Source: Blastococcus sp. (GTDB lineage: Bacteria > Actinomycetota > Actinomycetes > Mycobacteriales > Geodermatophilaceae). Taken from it: a DNA stretch of 49,108 nt. The first letter of the stretch is position 1, and each line of letters starts with the position of its first letter. The notes beneath the pieces are model-generated. The model worked only from the letters and a program-made list of their open reading frames with translations. It ran no database searches and was not told the DNA's origin. The translations under genes and the position numbers were made by a program. The stretch lies in assembly GCA_025465355.1 (NCBI GenBank), contig JAODNN010000074.1:1-49108 (forward strand), read 5' to 3'. Below, piece by piece: positions 7,719 to 17,280 of this stretch.

Positions 7719-10508
7719 ATGCACGGGGTTCCCATGATCTGCGCACGTCGCCCGGGCCCGTTCCTGCGCCTTGTCGCGGCGTCGGCCGCGCTCGTGGTGC
7801 TCGGTGCGCTTGCCGTCGATATCGGCGCCGCGCAATCGGCGAGTGCGGCCCATCCCGCGGGGTTCACCGAGGTCACGGCGTTCCGCGGGCTGGTGAACCC
7901 CACGGCCGTCCGCTTCGCGCCGGACGGACGCGTGTTCGTCGCCGAGAAGCGCGGCACGGTCGAGATGTTCGACAGCCTGAGTGACACCACGCCGACGCGG
8001 ATCGCCGACCTGCGCACCGAGGTCTACAACTTCTGGGACCGCGGGCTTCTCGGGTTGGCGGTCGATCCCGGCTTCCCGGCCCGCCCGTACCTCTACGCCC
8101 TCTACACCTACGACGGGGCCATCAACGAGACCGCACCCAAGTGGGGTACCCCGGGCACCGACAGCGATCCTTGTCCGAACCCTCCGGGCGCGACCTCGTC
8201 AGGCTGCGTCGCGAGCAGCAAGCTGGTCCGGCTGACCCTCAACAGCAACGACACCACCACGAAGCTGGACCTCATCCATGACTGGTGCCAGCAGTTCCCG
8301 AGCCACAGCGTCGGGTCCCTGACCTTCGGCCAGGACGGTGCCCTGTACGTCTCGCATGGTGAGGGGGCCAGCTTCAACTACGCCGACTACGGCCAGACCG
8401 GAAACCCGTGCGGCGATCCGCCCGGGAGAGCGATGACACCGCCGAGGGCCGAGGGAGGTTCCCTTCGCGCGCAGGACCTTCGTACGCCGAAGGACCCCGT
8501 GTCGCTGGATGGCAGCGTCATCCGCGTGGATCCGGACACCGGCGCGGCAATGCCCGACAACCCGAACGCGGGCGCGTCCGACCCGAACGCCCGGCGGATC
8601 GTCGCCTACGGACTCCGGAACCCGTTCCGCGCGACCATGCGTCCCGGCACCGGCGAACTGTGGATCGGTGACGTCGGCTCGAACCACTGGGAAGAGGCGA
8701 ACCGCCTCGTGAACCCGAAGGCCGCGGTCACCAACTTCGGCTGGCCCTGCTATGAGGGCAACGGCCGGAACGCGCCCTTCGACGCTGCCGGGCTGAACAT
8801 GTGCAAGAACCTCTACGCCCGTCCCACAGCCGTTGCGAAGCCGTTCTTCACCTATGCGCACGGCCGGCCGCTGAACAGGTCGGACACCTGCACCACCAGG
8901 AACGGCTCGTCGATAACCGGCGTCGCGTTCCAGCCCGAGACCGGAAGCTCGTACCCGGCGGCGTACAACGGGGCCCTCTTCTTCGCCGACTACTCCCGCA
9001 ACTGCATCTGGGTGATGACGAAGGACGCCGGCGGATTGCCGGATCCGGCGACGGTCAGACCGTTCGTCTCGGCGGCCGCGGGCCCTACCGACCTGGTCAT
9101 CTCCCCCCAGGGAGAGCTCTTCTACGCCGATGTCCAGGGCGGAACGATCCGGCGGATCGTCTACGGGACCGACGCCACGACCTGCCGGCCGGGGCAGTAT
9201 CGGGCGGACTATTTCGCGAACGTGACGTTGACCGGGCCGGCGGCCTCGAGGGTCTGCGAGGCCTCGCCGCTGAAACATGACTGGGGAACCGCCACGCCGG
9301 TCGGCGTGGGGCCGCACAACTTCTCGGCCCGCTGGACCGGCAGCTTCCGCTTTGCCCGCGCCGCGACGTACACCTTCACCGCTGTGGCCGACGACGGCGT
9401 CCGCGTCTGGGTCGACGGGACCCTGCTCATCGATCGGTGGCAGAACCAGCCGACGAGCACCACGTTCACCGCGCCGCGGTACCTGGCGGCAGGCACCCAT
9501 CAGGTCACGATGGAGTGGTACAACGCCTCCGGCTCTCCGGTCGCGCACCTGAATTGGGCGGCTACGGGCACGGACGTCCCGCCGCAGCCGCGGATCGACA
9601 CACCTGCGGTGGGAAGCACCTGGAAGGTCGGCGACCGGATCAGCTTCTCGGGATCGGCCACCGATGCCGAGCACGGGACGTTGCCGGCGAGTGCCCTCAG
9701 ATGGGAGATGGACATCGAGCACTGCCCGTCGGGGGCGGGCTGCCATATCCACATCCTGCAGACGTTTCCCGGCGTGAAGGGGGGGTCCGTCGATGCACCC
9801 GACCACTCCTACCCGTCGTATCTGTTGCTCCGGCTGACCGCGACCGACTCCGTGGGGCAGTCCACCACCGTCACCAGACGGCTTGATCCCCGGACCGTGC
9901 CACTGACCGTCGACTCGCAGCCCCGGGGGCTCCAGCTCACCCTCGGGGACACCACGGCGGCCACGCCCTTCACCCGGAGCGTGATCGTCGGGTCGACGAC
10001 GAGCCTGTCGGCGGCCTCCCCGCAGAACCTGTCGGGCGCGTCGTACACGTTCACGCGCTGGTCCGACGGCGGCATCCAGACACACAACGTCACGGCGGGA
10101 TCCGCCGCCGCCTCCGTCAGCGCGACGTACACGCCGACCGCGTGCGCCGTCGGGCGTTACCTGTCGCGCTACTTCGCCAACCGGACGCTGTCCGGAACGC
10201 CGGTCAAGACCAGTTGCGAGGCCGCGCCGCTCAACCACAACTGGGGCAAGAAGGGCCCGGTCGGGACGCACACCGACAACTTCTCGGCCCGGTGGTCGGG
10301 CACCTTCAGGTTCCCCGCAGGGAACAGGACCTTCACCGCGACCAGCGACGACGGCATCCGCGTCTGGCTCGACAACACGCAGATCATCAACCGATGGGGC
10401 GGCCCCGGGAGGTCCAGATCGACTCGGAAGGTCAGGGCCGGCACCCATACGGTGCGGATCGACTACTACGAGCGGACCGGCCTGGCCAACGTCAAGGTCA
10501 CCTGGTGA
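7719..10508 (+). CDS. Secreted PQQ-type sugar dehydrogenase-like protein with two PA14 domains
   Basis: This is a large exported protein of 929 residues. A signal peptide is clear (RRPGPFLRL, then a hydrophobic run ending near QSASA). Residues ~45-480 resemble the glucose/sorbosone dehydrogenase beta-propeller: FAPDGRVFVAEKRGTVE, GLLGLAVDPGF, GSLTFGQDGALYVSHGEGA, RIVAYGLRNPFR and ELWIGDVGSNHWEE. Two PA14-like carbohydrate-binding units (~486-614 and ~806-929) share a YFAN opening, a conserved Cys pair and a DDG-RVW core. An Ig-like stretch lies between them. It probably acts on extracellular sugars, but PQQ binding is not proven by sequence. The start could be ATG 7719 or ATG 7734. A TACCGT at 7675-7680 may be its -10. 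Its 3' end overlaps the convergent peptidase gene by 11 bp. Confidence 0.85.
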   Translation: MHGVPMICARRPGPFLRLVAASAALVVLGALAVDIGAAQSASAAHPAGFTEVTAFRGLVNPTAVRFAPDGRVFVAEKRGTVEMFDSLSDTTPTRIADLRTEVYNFWDRGLLGLAVDPGFPARPYLYALYTYDGAINETAPKWGTPGTDSDPCPNPPGATSSGCVASSKLVRLTLNSNDTTTKLDLIHDWCQQFPSHSVGSLTFGQDGALYVSHGEGASFNYADYGQTGNPCGDPPGRAMTPPRAEGGSLRAQDLRTPKDPVSLDGSVIRVDPDTGAAMPDNPNAGASDPNARRIVAYGLRNPFRATMRPGTGELWIGDVGSNHWEEANRLVNPKAAVTNFGWPCYEGNGRNAPFDAAGLNMCKNLYARPTAVAKPFFTYAHGRPLNRSDTCTTRNGSSITGVAFQPETGSSYPAAYNGALFFADYSRNCIWVMTKDAGGLPDPATVRPFVSAAAGPTDLVISPQGELFYADVQGGTIRRIVYGTDATTCRPGQYRADYFANVTLTGPAASRVCEASPLKHDWGTATPVGVGPHNFSARWTGSFRFARAATYTFTAVADDGVRVWVDGTLLIDRWQNQPTSTTFTAPRYLAAGTHQVTMEWYNASGSPVAHLNWAATGTDVPPQPRIDTPAVGSTWKVGDRISFSGSATDAEHGTLPASALRWEMDIEHCPSGAGCHIHILQTFPGVKGGSVDAPDHSYPSYLLLRLTATDSVGQSTTVTRRLDPRTVPLTVDSQPRGLQLTLGDTTAATPFTRSVIVGSTTSLSAASPQNLSGASYTFTRWSDGGIQTHNVTAGSAAASVSATYTPTACAVGRYLSRYFANRTLSGTPVKTSCEAAPLNHNWGKKGPVGTHTDNFSARWSGTFRFPAGNRTFTATSDDGIRVWLDNTQIINRWGGPGRSRSTRKVRAGTHTVRIDYYERTGLANVKVTW

Positions 10509-12447
10509 CGGGGATCGGCTCGATGCCCTCGTCCGCGGGCAGGTCGAAGCCCCATACCTGGGCGTAGAACGACAGCTCGCCGTCCAGGGCCGCACGGATG
10601 TTCTCCGCCTTCCGGAAGCCGTGCTGTTCGCCTACGAACAGCCGGTAGGCATGCGGCACACCCTTCTCCCGGAGGGCGGCCACGATGACCTCGGCCTGAG
10701 CCGGCGGCACGACCTCGTCCTCGTCGCCCTGGAACACAGCCAGCGGGGTGTCGAGCGCGTCGACGTGGTTGATGGGTGAGCGTTCGGCGTAGACGTCGAC
10801 TCCCGACGGCCACGGTGCGACCAGGCCGTCGAGGTACCGCGACTCGAACTTGTGCGTGTCCGACGCGAGAGCCCCCAGGTCGGCGACGCCGTAGTGGCTG
10901 GCCCCTGCGGTGAAGACGCCGGGGCGCATCGTGAGCGCGGCCAGCGTCGTGTATCCGCCGGCCGAGCCGCCCGTGATCGCCATCCGGCTCGGGTCCACCC
11001 GCCCGGAATCGACGAGGAAGCGGGCGCAGGCGACGACGTCGTCGAGGTCGACCACGCCCCACCTGCCCCGCAGCGCGTCCCGGTAGCGGCGGCCGTACCC
11101 GGTGGACCCGCGGTAGTCGACATCGGCGACGCAGAACCCGCGCGAGGTCCAGTACTGCACATCGAGGTTGAGCACCGGGGCCGCCGCGGAGGTGGGGCCG
11201 CCGTGCACCATGACCAGCAGCGGCGGTCGCTCGCCGTCGGGGGCCGGTGCCTCCGGGTTCGTGGGCGGATAGACCAGCGCGTGCGCGACGCCGATGCCGG
11301 TGCCGTCGTCCGGGGTCGGGAAGGTCACGTGCTCCGGCCGGGAGAACCACTCCGGTGCCAGCCCGAGGTCGCGCGCGGGACGGAGCACCTCTGCGTTCCC
11401 CTTGTCGGCGTCCACCCGCAGCACCACCGCCTCGCTCCCCGGCCCTGCTGCGAGGCAGACCACCGCGCTGCCCTGTCCCCTGACGTTGCGGTACGCCGTG
11501 TAGGGCAGGTCGAGTTCACGGAGCTCTCGGCCGGGCTCCAGCACCGCGAGCCGATCGGCCCCGTCCCGCCCGTAGGCGAGCACGATCCGGCCGTCGTCCA
11601 GCAGCGCGTACCGGCTCTGGCCGAACACCCACTGCGGCGCGGCGATGTCGCTGCCGACGTCGAGCACGAGCTTCTCCTCGCCGTCCGGTGACCGCCGGTA
11701 CAGCGACCAGACGTCGGTGCGGTCGCAGAGGAACCACAGGCTGCCGTCCGCCCCCCAGACCGGCTGGACGACCGACTCGCCCGGCCCTCCGGCCACGATC
11801 GTCTCCGTGCCGTCGGCGGTGCGGACGACGAGCTGCGCGGCGTCCCACGGCATGTCGGGGTGGTTCCACTGCAGCCAGGCCAGCGTCGTGCCGTCCGGTG
11901 CGAGCTGCGGATCGGAGATGAAGTCGGGCCCGGAGACCAGCACCTCCGCGTCACCATCGGGAGCGATGCGGACCAGTTCGTTGACGACGTCGGCGGCGCT
12001 GCCGGTGGCCGGGTGCGTCTCACGGACGGCGAGCACCGAGTCCTCGGCGGTCCGGAGGTCGGCGTGCCGCACACCGGAGGCGACCTCGGGCTCCGGCGTC
12101 ACCGGAACCGGGGTGTCGCTGCCCCGCTCGAGCCGGTACAGCCGCTGGTCGGAGAACTCGGTGAACCAGAGGGTGCCCTCCTGGACCGTCCACGCGCCGC
12201 CGCCGTACTCGTGGACGCGGGTCCGGGCGTTCCACGGGGCGGGCAGCACGTCGGTGACCGTTCCGTCGGGCGAGCGGCGGACGACGGCCGACCGGCCACC
12301 CTCGCCGGGACGTGATTCCGACCACCAGACGTCGTCCCCGTCCACCGTCCTGTCGACGCAGACCTCGCCCAGCCGCGCGGCGGCGCGAACCACGAGCTCG
12401 GAGGTGATCGGAGTGGGCCAGCCGCCGTGCCGGAGGTGGGAATCCAT
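10498..12447 (-). CDS. S9 family (prolyl oligopeptidase-like) serine peptidase
   Basis: This is a cytoplasmic peptidase of about 649 residues with an N-terminal beta-propeller (repeated WSESRPGEGG-type and WFLCDRTDVWSLYR-type blades) and a C-terminal alpha/beta hydrolase domain. The nucleophile is the serine of GGSAGG. The acid is in FQGDEDEVVP and the histidine in GEQHGFRK. The oxyanion segment is MVHGGPTS, and DYRGSTGYGRRYRD is typical of acylaminoacyl-peptidase-like S9C enzymes. ATG 12447 is chosen because TACCGT ends 6 nt before it; a start at 12501 is less likely. It has no signal peptide. Its stop lies inside the convergent secreted-protein gene, leaving no room for a terminator between them. 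Confidence 0.9.
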   Translation of the reverse strand: MDSHLRHGGWPTPITSELVVRAAARLGEVCVDRTVDGDDVWWSESRPGEGGRSAVVRRSPDGTVTDVLPAPWNARTRVHEYGGGAWTVQEGTLWFTEFSDQRLYRLERGSDTPVPVTPEPEVASGVRHADLRTAEDSVLAVRETHPATGSAADVVNELVRIAPDGDAEVLVSGPDFISDPQLAPDGTTLAWLQWNHPDMPWDAAQLVVRTADGTETIVAGGPGESVVQPVWGADGSLWFLCDRTDVWSLYRRSPDGEEKLVLDVGSDIAAPQWVFGQSRYALLDDGRIVLAYGRDGADRLAVLEPGRELRELDLPYTAYRNVRGQGSAVVCLAAGPGSEAVVLRVDADKGNAEVLRPARDLGLAPEWFSRPEHVTFPTPDDGTGIGVAHALVYPPTNPEAPAPDGERPPLLVMVHGGPTSAAAPVLNLDVQYWTSRGFCVADVDYRGSTGYGRRYRDALRGRWGVVDLDDVVACARFLVDSGRVDPSRMAITGGSAGGYTTLAALTMRPGVFTAGASHYGVADLGALASDTHKFESRYLDGLVAPWPSGVDVYAERSPINHVDALDTPLAVFQGDEDEVVPPAQAEVIVAALREKGVPHAYRLFVGEQHGFRKAENIRAALDGELSFYAQVWGFDLPADEGIEPIPVTR

Positions 12448-12453
12448 GGTGTG

Positions 12454-12459
12454 ACGGTA
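12454..12459 (-). promoter_or_regulatory. -10 element of S9 peptidase gene (leaderless type)
   Basis: TACCGT on the minus strand ends 6 nt before ATG 12447. No Shine-Dalgarno sequence is present. Confidence 0.6.
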
Positions 12460-12538
12460 AGGGGGCGCCCCGCGTCCGCCCCGCGGGCAGGTGTGGGACA
12501 CGTCCGTCCGCCTGACGGGTCCGGGGCGCCGGGGCGAT

Positions 12539-12544
12539 TACCGT
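12539..12544 (+). promoter_or_regulatory. -10 element of ftsK (leaderless type)
   Basis: TACCGT ends 7 nt before ATG 12552. It is divergent from the identical hexamer of the S9 peptidase gene about 80 bp away. Confidence 0.55.
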
Positions 12545-12551
12545 CCGACAC

Positions 12552-15041
12552 ATGCCTGCCCGCAGTACGTCGACGCGCCGTCCGGCGGCATCTTCGTCGT
12601 CGCGGACCCGCGGCCGCTCGGGTTCGACGGCCGCCAGCAAGAAGCGTCCACCCGCCAAGCGCGCGTCCACGAACCGTAGGCCCGCAGCCCGGAAGAAGAA
12701 CTCCGGTTTCGGCCTGTGGCGCGTGGCCAGTGGGAGCTGGAATCTGCTGGCGCGGGGTGCCGGCGGACTGGCCCGCTCGGTCGCCCGCCCCGACGAGGCC
12801 GAGCCCCTTGCCCCCGAGCACCGGCGGGACGGCGTCGGCCTGGCGGTGCTGGGCCTGGCGATCGTGCTGGGCGCGGCCGCCTGGAGCAACGGCATCGGGC
12901 CGGTCGGGGAGGCCCTCGCCGGTGGCGTGCGCTGGGTCATCGGCTCGCTGGTCATGGCTCTTCCGGTGGTGCTGTTCTTCGCCGCCCTCCGCCTGCTCCG
13001 CAGCGGCCCTGATCCGGAGGCCCGCGGGCGCCTGTTCATCGGTTGGCTGTGCTCGACGGCGTCTGTGCTGGGCATCGCCCAGGTGCTCGGCACCCACGGC
13101 GACCCGCAGCACGGGCTGCCCGGCTCGGGTGGCCTGCTCGGTTGGGGGGTCGGCACCCCGCTGGTCGCCGGCGTCGGGGACATCGTCACCGTCGCGCTGC
13201 TGGCCCTGCTGGCGTTCTTCGGCGTGCTGGTGATCACGGCGACGCCGGTCCACCAGATCCCCGAGCGGCTGCGCGAGATCAGCGACCGTCTGCTCGGCCA
13301 GGGCTACGACGACGACTACGACGACGAGGGAGAGGACGAGGAGGAGGAAGCGCCGACCGGGCGCCGCTCCCGGCGGAAGCTCTCCGAGGACCTGCTCGCC
13401 ACCGGCCCGGTCGACCTGGGCGCCCTCGACGCCGCCGCCGACGCGACCGTCACGACGATGCCGGAACACACCACGCTCCGGCCGCCGGTCGTCGACCGGA
13501 CCATGCCGCCCGAGGACCTCCCGCCGGTCTCCGAGCCGCAGCAGCTGACCATCCAGCCGGTCGAGGGCAATTACGTGCTGCCCTCGCTGAGCGTGCTACG
13601 CCCGGGCACGCCGCCGCGGGCCCGCTCCAAGTCCAACGACGTGGCCATCGAGGCGATCACCGGCGTGCTCGAGCAGTTCAACGTCGACGCGGCCGTCACC
13701 GGCTTCACCCGCGGCCCGACGGTGACCCGTTACGAGGTCGAGCTCGGCCCCGCGGTCAAGGTGGAGAAGATCACCGCGCTCACCCGCAACCTGGCCTACG
13801 CGGTGGCCAACGACAACATCCGGATCCTGGCGCCGATCCCCGGCAAGTCCGCGGTCGGCATCGAGGTGCCCAACACCGACCGGGAGACGGTCAGCCTGGG
13901 CGACGTGATGCGGTCGAGCGCGGCGAAGTCCGACCCCCACCCGATGCTGGTCGGCCTCGGCAAGGACATCGAGGGCGGCTTCGTCTGCGCGAACCTGGCC
14001 AAGATGCCGCACCTGCTCGTGGCCGGTGCGACGGGTGCCGGTAAGTCCAGCTGCATCAACTCGCTGCTGACGTCGCTGCTGCTGCGCGCGACCCCGGACC
14101 AGCTGCGGATGATCCTGATCGACCCCAAGATGGTCGAGCTCACGCCCTACGACGGCATCCCGCACCTGATCACGCCGATCATCACCGACCCCAAGAAGGC
14201 CGCGACCGCGCTGGCCTGGCTGGTCGAGGAGATGGAGCAGCGCTACCAGGACATGCGGGCCACCGGAGTCCGTCACGTCGACGACTTCAACCGCAAGGTG
14301 GAGAAGGGCGAGATCACCGCGCCGCCCGGCAGCGAGCGGGTCTACCGCCCGTACCCGTACATCCTGGCCGTCGTCGACGAGCTGGCCGACCTGATGATGG
14401 TCGCCCCGCGTGACGTCGAGGACCACATCGTCCGCATCACCCAGAAGGCCCGCGCCGCCGGCATCCACCTCGTCCTGGCCACGCAGCGCCCGTCGGTCGA
14501 CGTCGTCACCGGCCTGATCAAGGCCAACGTGCCGTCCCGCCTGGCGTTCTCGACCTCCAGCCTCACCGACAGCCGGGTCATCCTCGACCAGCCCGGCGCC
14601 GAGAAGCTGATCGGCATGGGCGACGCGCTGTTCCTGCCGATCGGTGCCGGCAAGCCGATGCGCGTGCAGGGCGCCTACGTCTCCGACACCGAGATCGAGG
14701 CGGTCGTCGAGTTCACCAAGCGCCAGGCGGAGCCCGAGTACCGCGAGGAGGTCTTCTCGGCCGGCAGCAGCGGGCAGAAGAAGGACGTGGACGAGGACAT
14801 CGGCGGCGACCTCGACCTGCTGCTCCAGGCCGTCGAGCTGATCGTGACGAGCCAGTTCGGCTCGACGTCGATGCTCCAGCGCAAGCTGCGGGTGGGCTTC
14901 GCGAAGGCCGGCCGATTGATGGACCTGATGGAGAGCCGGGGCATCGTCGGCCCCTCCGAGGGGTCCAAGGCACGCGACGTGCTGATCAAGCCCGACGAGC
15001 TCGATTCGGTGTTGTTCACGCTGCGCGGCGGCGAGGCCTGA
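12552..15041 (+). CDS. ftsK: FtsK/SpoIIIE-family DNA translocase
   Basis: This is an 829-residue, membrane-anchored, ATP-driven DNA pump that clears and resolves the chromosome terminus at the division septum. A basic Ser/Arg/Lys-rich N-terminus is followed by about four hydrophobic segments (~residues 97-235). Then come an acidic linker (EDEEEE), the alpha domain, and the RecA-like motor with Walker A GATGAGKS at 492-499 and Walker B LAVVDELADLMM. The end is the gamma winged helix (ELIVTSQFGSTSMLQRKLR) that reads KOPS-type sequences. Length and domain order match actinobacterial FtsK. The gene is followed 4 nt after its stop by a structured 54-bp repeat. Confidence 0.96.
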   Translation: MPARSTSTRRPAASSSSRTRGRSGSTAASKKRPPAKRASTNRRPAARKKNSGFGLWRVASGSWNLLARGAGGLARSVARPDEAEPLAPEHRRDGVGLAVLGLAIVLGAAAWSNGIGPVGEALAGGVRWVIGSLVMALPVVLFFAALRLLRSGPDPEARGRLFIGWLCSTASVLGIAQVLGTHGDPQHGLPGSGGLLGWGVGTPLVAGVGDIVTVALLALLAFFGVLVITATPVHQIPERLREISDRLLGQGYDDDYDDEGEDEEEEAPTGRRSRRKLSEDLLATGPVDLGALDAAADATVTTMPEHTTLRPPVVDRTMPPEDLPPVSEPQQLTIQPVEGNYVLPSLSVLRPGTPPRARSKSNDVAIEAITGVLEQFNVDAAVTGFTRGPTVTRYEVELGPAVKVEKITALTRNLAYAVANDNIRILAPIPGKSAVGIEVPNTDRETVSLGDVMRSSAAKSDPHPMLVGLGKDIEGGFVCANLAKMPHLLVAGATGAGKSSCINSLLTSLLLRATPDQLRMILIDPKMVELTPYDGIPHLITPIITDPKKAATALAWLVEEMEQRYQDMRATGVRHVDDFNRKVEKGEITAPPGSERVYRPYPYILAVVDELADLMMVAPRDVEDHIVRITQKARAAGIHLVLATQRPSVDVVTGLIKANVPSRLAFSTSSLTDSRVILDQPGAEKLIGMGDALFLPIGAGKPMRVQGAYVSDTEIEAVVEFTKRQAEPEYREEVFSAGSSGQKKDVDEDIGGDLDLLLQAVELIVTSQFGSTSMLQRKLRVGFAKAGRLMDLMESRGIVGPSEGSKARDVLIKPDELDSVLFTLRGGEA

Positions 15042-15045
15042 GAAA

Positions 15046-15099
15046 GGACCCCCTGCCCCCCGCCACTCGCACGCTCGCGGCGGGGCCCTGCAGGGGGCC
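15046..15099 (+). repeat. Structured intergenic repeat, copy 1 (likely terminator)
   Basis: This 54-bp palindromic element begins 4 nt after the ftsK stop. The outer stem pairs CCCCCTGC with GCAGGGGG; the inner stem pairs CCCCGCC with GGCGGGG. The loop region contains GCACGCTC. Copy 2 (35554-35607) is identical at about 43 of 54 positions and carries compensatory changes in the outer stem. A terminator role is likely, without a U tract. Confidence 0.75.
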
Positions 15100-15130
15100 G
15101 TGTCCGCTCGGTCGCCCGGTCCCGCGTGAC

Positions 15131-15136
15131 TAGGAT
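15131..15136 (+). promoter_or_regulatory. -10 element of rimO operon (leaderless type)
   Basis: TAGGAT ends 6 nt before GTG 15143 and there is no Shine-Dalgarno sequence. Confidence 0.6.
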
Positions 15137-15142
15137 GGTGCG

Positions 15143-16609
15143 GTGACAGCTCTGCCCCGCCCTGCCCAGTCCTCCGAAGGGCACGGTCCGCAGGGGCGGC
15201 GCGTCGCGGTGGTCACCCTCGGTTGCGCCCGCAACGAGGTCGACTCCGAGGAACTCGCCGGGCGGCTCGCCGCAGGGGGCTACGAGCTGGTCGACGACGC
15301 CGACGACGCCGACGCCGTCCTGGTCAACACCTGCGGCTTCATCGAGACCGCGAAGAAGGACTCGGTCGATGCCATCCTGGCGGCCACCGACTCGGGCGCC
15401 TCCGTCGTCGCTGTCGGGTGCATGGCCGAGCGGTACGGCTCGGAGCTGGCCGGCGCGCTGCCCGAGGCCACCGTCCTGGGCTTCGACGACTACGGCGCGA
15501 TCGGCGACCGCCTGGACGACGTGCTGGCCGGTCGTCCGCTGGTGCCGCACACGCCCCGGGACCGCCGCACCCTGCTGCCGATCAGCCCGGTCGACCGGAC
15601 GGCGGTGACGGCGGGCGCCGACGCCCCCGCGATCCCGGGCCACGACTGGCTTCGCCGCAAGCGGTTGGCGTCGGGCCCCTCCGCCGCGCTCAAGCTCGCC
15701 TCGGGCTGCGACCGGCGCTGCGCGTTCTGTGCGATTCCCACCTTCCGCGGCGCCTTCGTCTCCCGGCCGCCGGCCGAGGTGCTGGCAGAGGCGCAGTGGC
15801 TGGCGTCCCAGGGCGTCACCGAGCTGGTGCTCGTGAGCGAGAACTCCACCTCCTACGGCAAGGACCTCGGCGACCTCCGCTCGCTGGAGAGGCTGCTGCC
15901 CCAGCTGGCCGCCGTCGAGGGCATCGTGCGGGTGCGGGTGGCCTACCTGCAGCCGGCCGAGCTCCGGCCCGGGTTGCTCGAGGTCATCGCCGGCACGGAT
16001 CGTGTCGCGCCGTACTTCGACCTGTCCTTCCAGCACTCCTCGCCGACCCTGCTCCGGCGGATGCGCCGGTTCGGCGGCACGGATGACTTCCTGCAGCTCA
16101 TCGAGCGGGCCCGTACCCTGGCGCCGGCCGCCGGCTTCCGCACCAACGTCATCCTGGGGTTCCCCGGGGAGACCGAGGACGACGTCGCTGAGCTGGAGCG
16201 CTTCCTCACCGAGGGTCGCCTGGACGCGGTGGGTGTCTTCGGCTACTCCGACGAGGAGGGCACCGAGGCCATGGGGCTGACGGGCAAGCTCGACCAGGGT
16301 GAGATCGATGCGCGGGTCCGGCGGATCACCGACCTGGTCGAGGAACTCACCGCCCAGCGCGCCGAGGACCGTATCGGTGAGCAGGTGGAGGTCCTGCTGA
16401 CCGAGGACCTCTCCGCGGAGCAGGGCCCGGGAACGTGGGCAGGGCACGCCGCCCACCAGGACCCGGACGCCGACGGCACCACCACGGTCACCGGTGTCCC
16501 CGCGGACACGGTCGCCGGCGGATTGCTGACCGCCGAGGTGGTCGACACCGAGGGCGTCGACCTGATCGCCCGTGCGCTCGTGACGGCCGCCGTACCGGCC
16601 GGACGGTGA
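15143..16609 (+). CDS. rimO: Ribosomal protein uS12 methylthiotransferase RimO
   Basis: This is a 488-residue radical-SAM methylthiotransferase of the MiaB/RimO family. It has the N-terminal cluster cysteines ([30 protein letters not shown]) and the radical-SAM motif C189-x3-C193-x2-C196 (CDRRCAFC). A C-terminal TRAM region follows. The [11 protein letters not shown] signature separates RimO from MiaB, whose paralogue lies at 34098 in this window. It modifies a conserved aspartate of ribosomal protein uS12. It is the first gene of a tightly packed rimO-pgsA-cinA operon with 4-bp overlaps. Confidence 0.94.
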   Translation: MTALPRPAQSSEGHGPQGRRVAVVTLGCARNEVDSEELAGRLAAGGYELVDDADDADAVLVNTCGFIETAKKDSVDAILAATDSGASVVAVGCMAERYGSELAGALPEATVLGFDDYGAIGDRLDDVLAGRPLVPHTPRDRRTLLPISPVDRTAVTAGADAPAIPGHDWLRRKRLASGPSAALKLASGCDRRCAFCAIPTFRGAFVSRPPAEVLAEAQWLASQGVTELVLVSENSTSYGKDLGDLRSLERLLPQLAAVEGIVRVRVAYLQPAELRPGLLEVIAGTDRVAPYFDLSFQHSSPTLLRRMRRFGGTDDFLQLIERARTLAPAAGFRTNVILGFPGETEDDVAELERFLTEGRLDAVGVFGYSDEEGTEAMGLTGKLDQGEIDARVRRITDLVEELTAQRAEDRIGEQVEVLLTEDLSAEQGPGTWAGHAAHQDPDADGTTTVTGVPADTVAGGLLTAEVVDTEGVDLIARALVTAAVPAGR

Positions 16610-17280
16610 CGGTCGTGGACGCCGCGGACCCGGCCGCCACCCCGCCCCAGACGGCGAGGCTGGTCAACCTGCCCAACGCCCTGACCATGCTCCGGCTGGC
16701 CCTCGTGCCGGTCTTCGCCGTCCTCCTGCTCAAGGACAGCGGGCTCGACGACGCGGGCCGCTACTGGGCCACCCTCGCCTTCGCCGTCGCGATCATCACC
16801 GACCGCTACGACGGCCTCATCGCCCGCCGGACCGGACAGGTCACCGAGTTCGGCAAGCTGGCCGATCCCATCGCCGACAAGGCGCTCACCGGCACCGCAC
16901 TGATCGGGCTCTCGATCCTCGACCTGCTGCCCTGGTGGGTGACCGTCGTCATCCTCGTGCGCGAGGTCGGCGTCACGGTGCTGCGCTTCTGGGTGATCCG
17001 GCACGGGGTGATCGCCAGCAGCCGCGGCGGCAAGCTGAAGACCGTCCTTCAGTCGCTGGCGATCGGGCTCTACATCCTTCCGGTCACCGGCGTCGCGGCC
17101 ACCGGCCGCTGGTGGTTGATGGCCGCGGCCCTGGTGCTGACCGTCGTCACCGGAATCGACTACGTGTACCGCGCACTGACGCTCCGTCGGACGAGCGCCC
17201 GCGCCATGCAGGCGGCCGCGGCCCGCCGCGCCGCGGGGCCGTCCGGCTCCAGCGGTGCACGGACCGACACCGCCGCGTGA
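16606..17280 (+). CDS. pgsA: CDP-diacylglycerol-glycerol-3-phosphate phosphatidyltransferase
   Basis: This is an integral membrane enzyme of about 224 residues that makes phosphatidylglycerol phosphate. The CDP-alcohol phosphotransferase signature D-x2-DG-x2-AR-x8-G-x3-D-x3-D is complete in [10 protein letters not shown] through [11 protein letters not shown]. Several hydrophobic helices follow. It opens with the typical [16 protein letters not shown]. The GTG start at 16606 overlaps the rimO stop (GTGA). The C-terminal tail is Ala/Arg-rich and looks disordered. Placement between ftsK/rimO and cinA/clgR matches other actinobacteria, including mycobacterial pgsA3. Confidence 0.94.
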   Translation: MTVVDAADPAATPPQTARLVNLPNALTMLRLALVPVFAVLLLKDSGLDDAGRYWATLAFAVAIITDRYDGLIARRTGQVTEFGKLADPIADKALTGTALIGLSILDLLPWWVTVVILVREVGVTVLRFWVIRHGVIASSRGGKLKTVLQSLAIGLYILPVTGVAATGRWWLMAAALVLTVVTGIDYVYRALTLRRTSARAMQAAAARRAAGPSGSSGARTDTAA

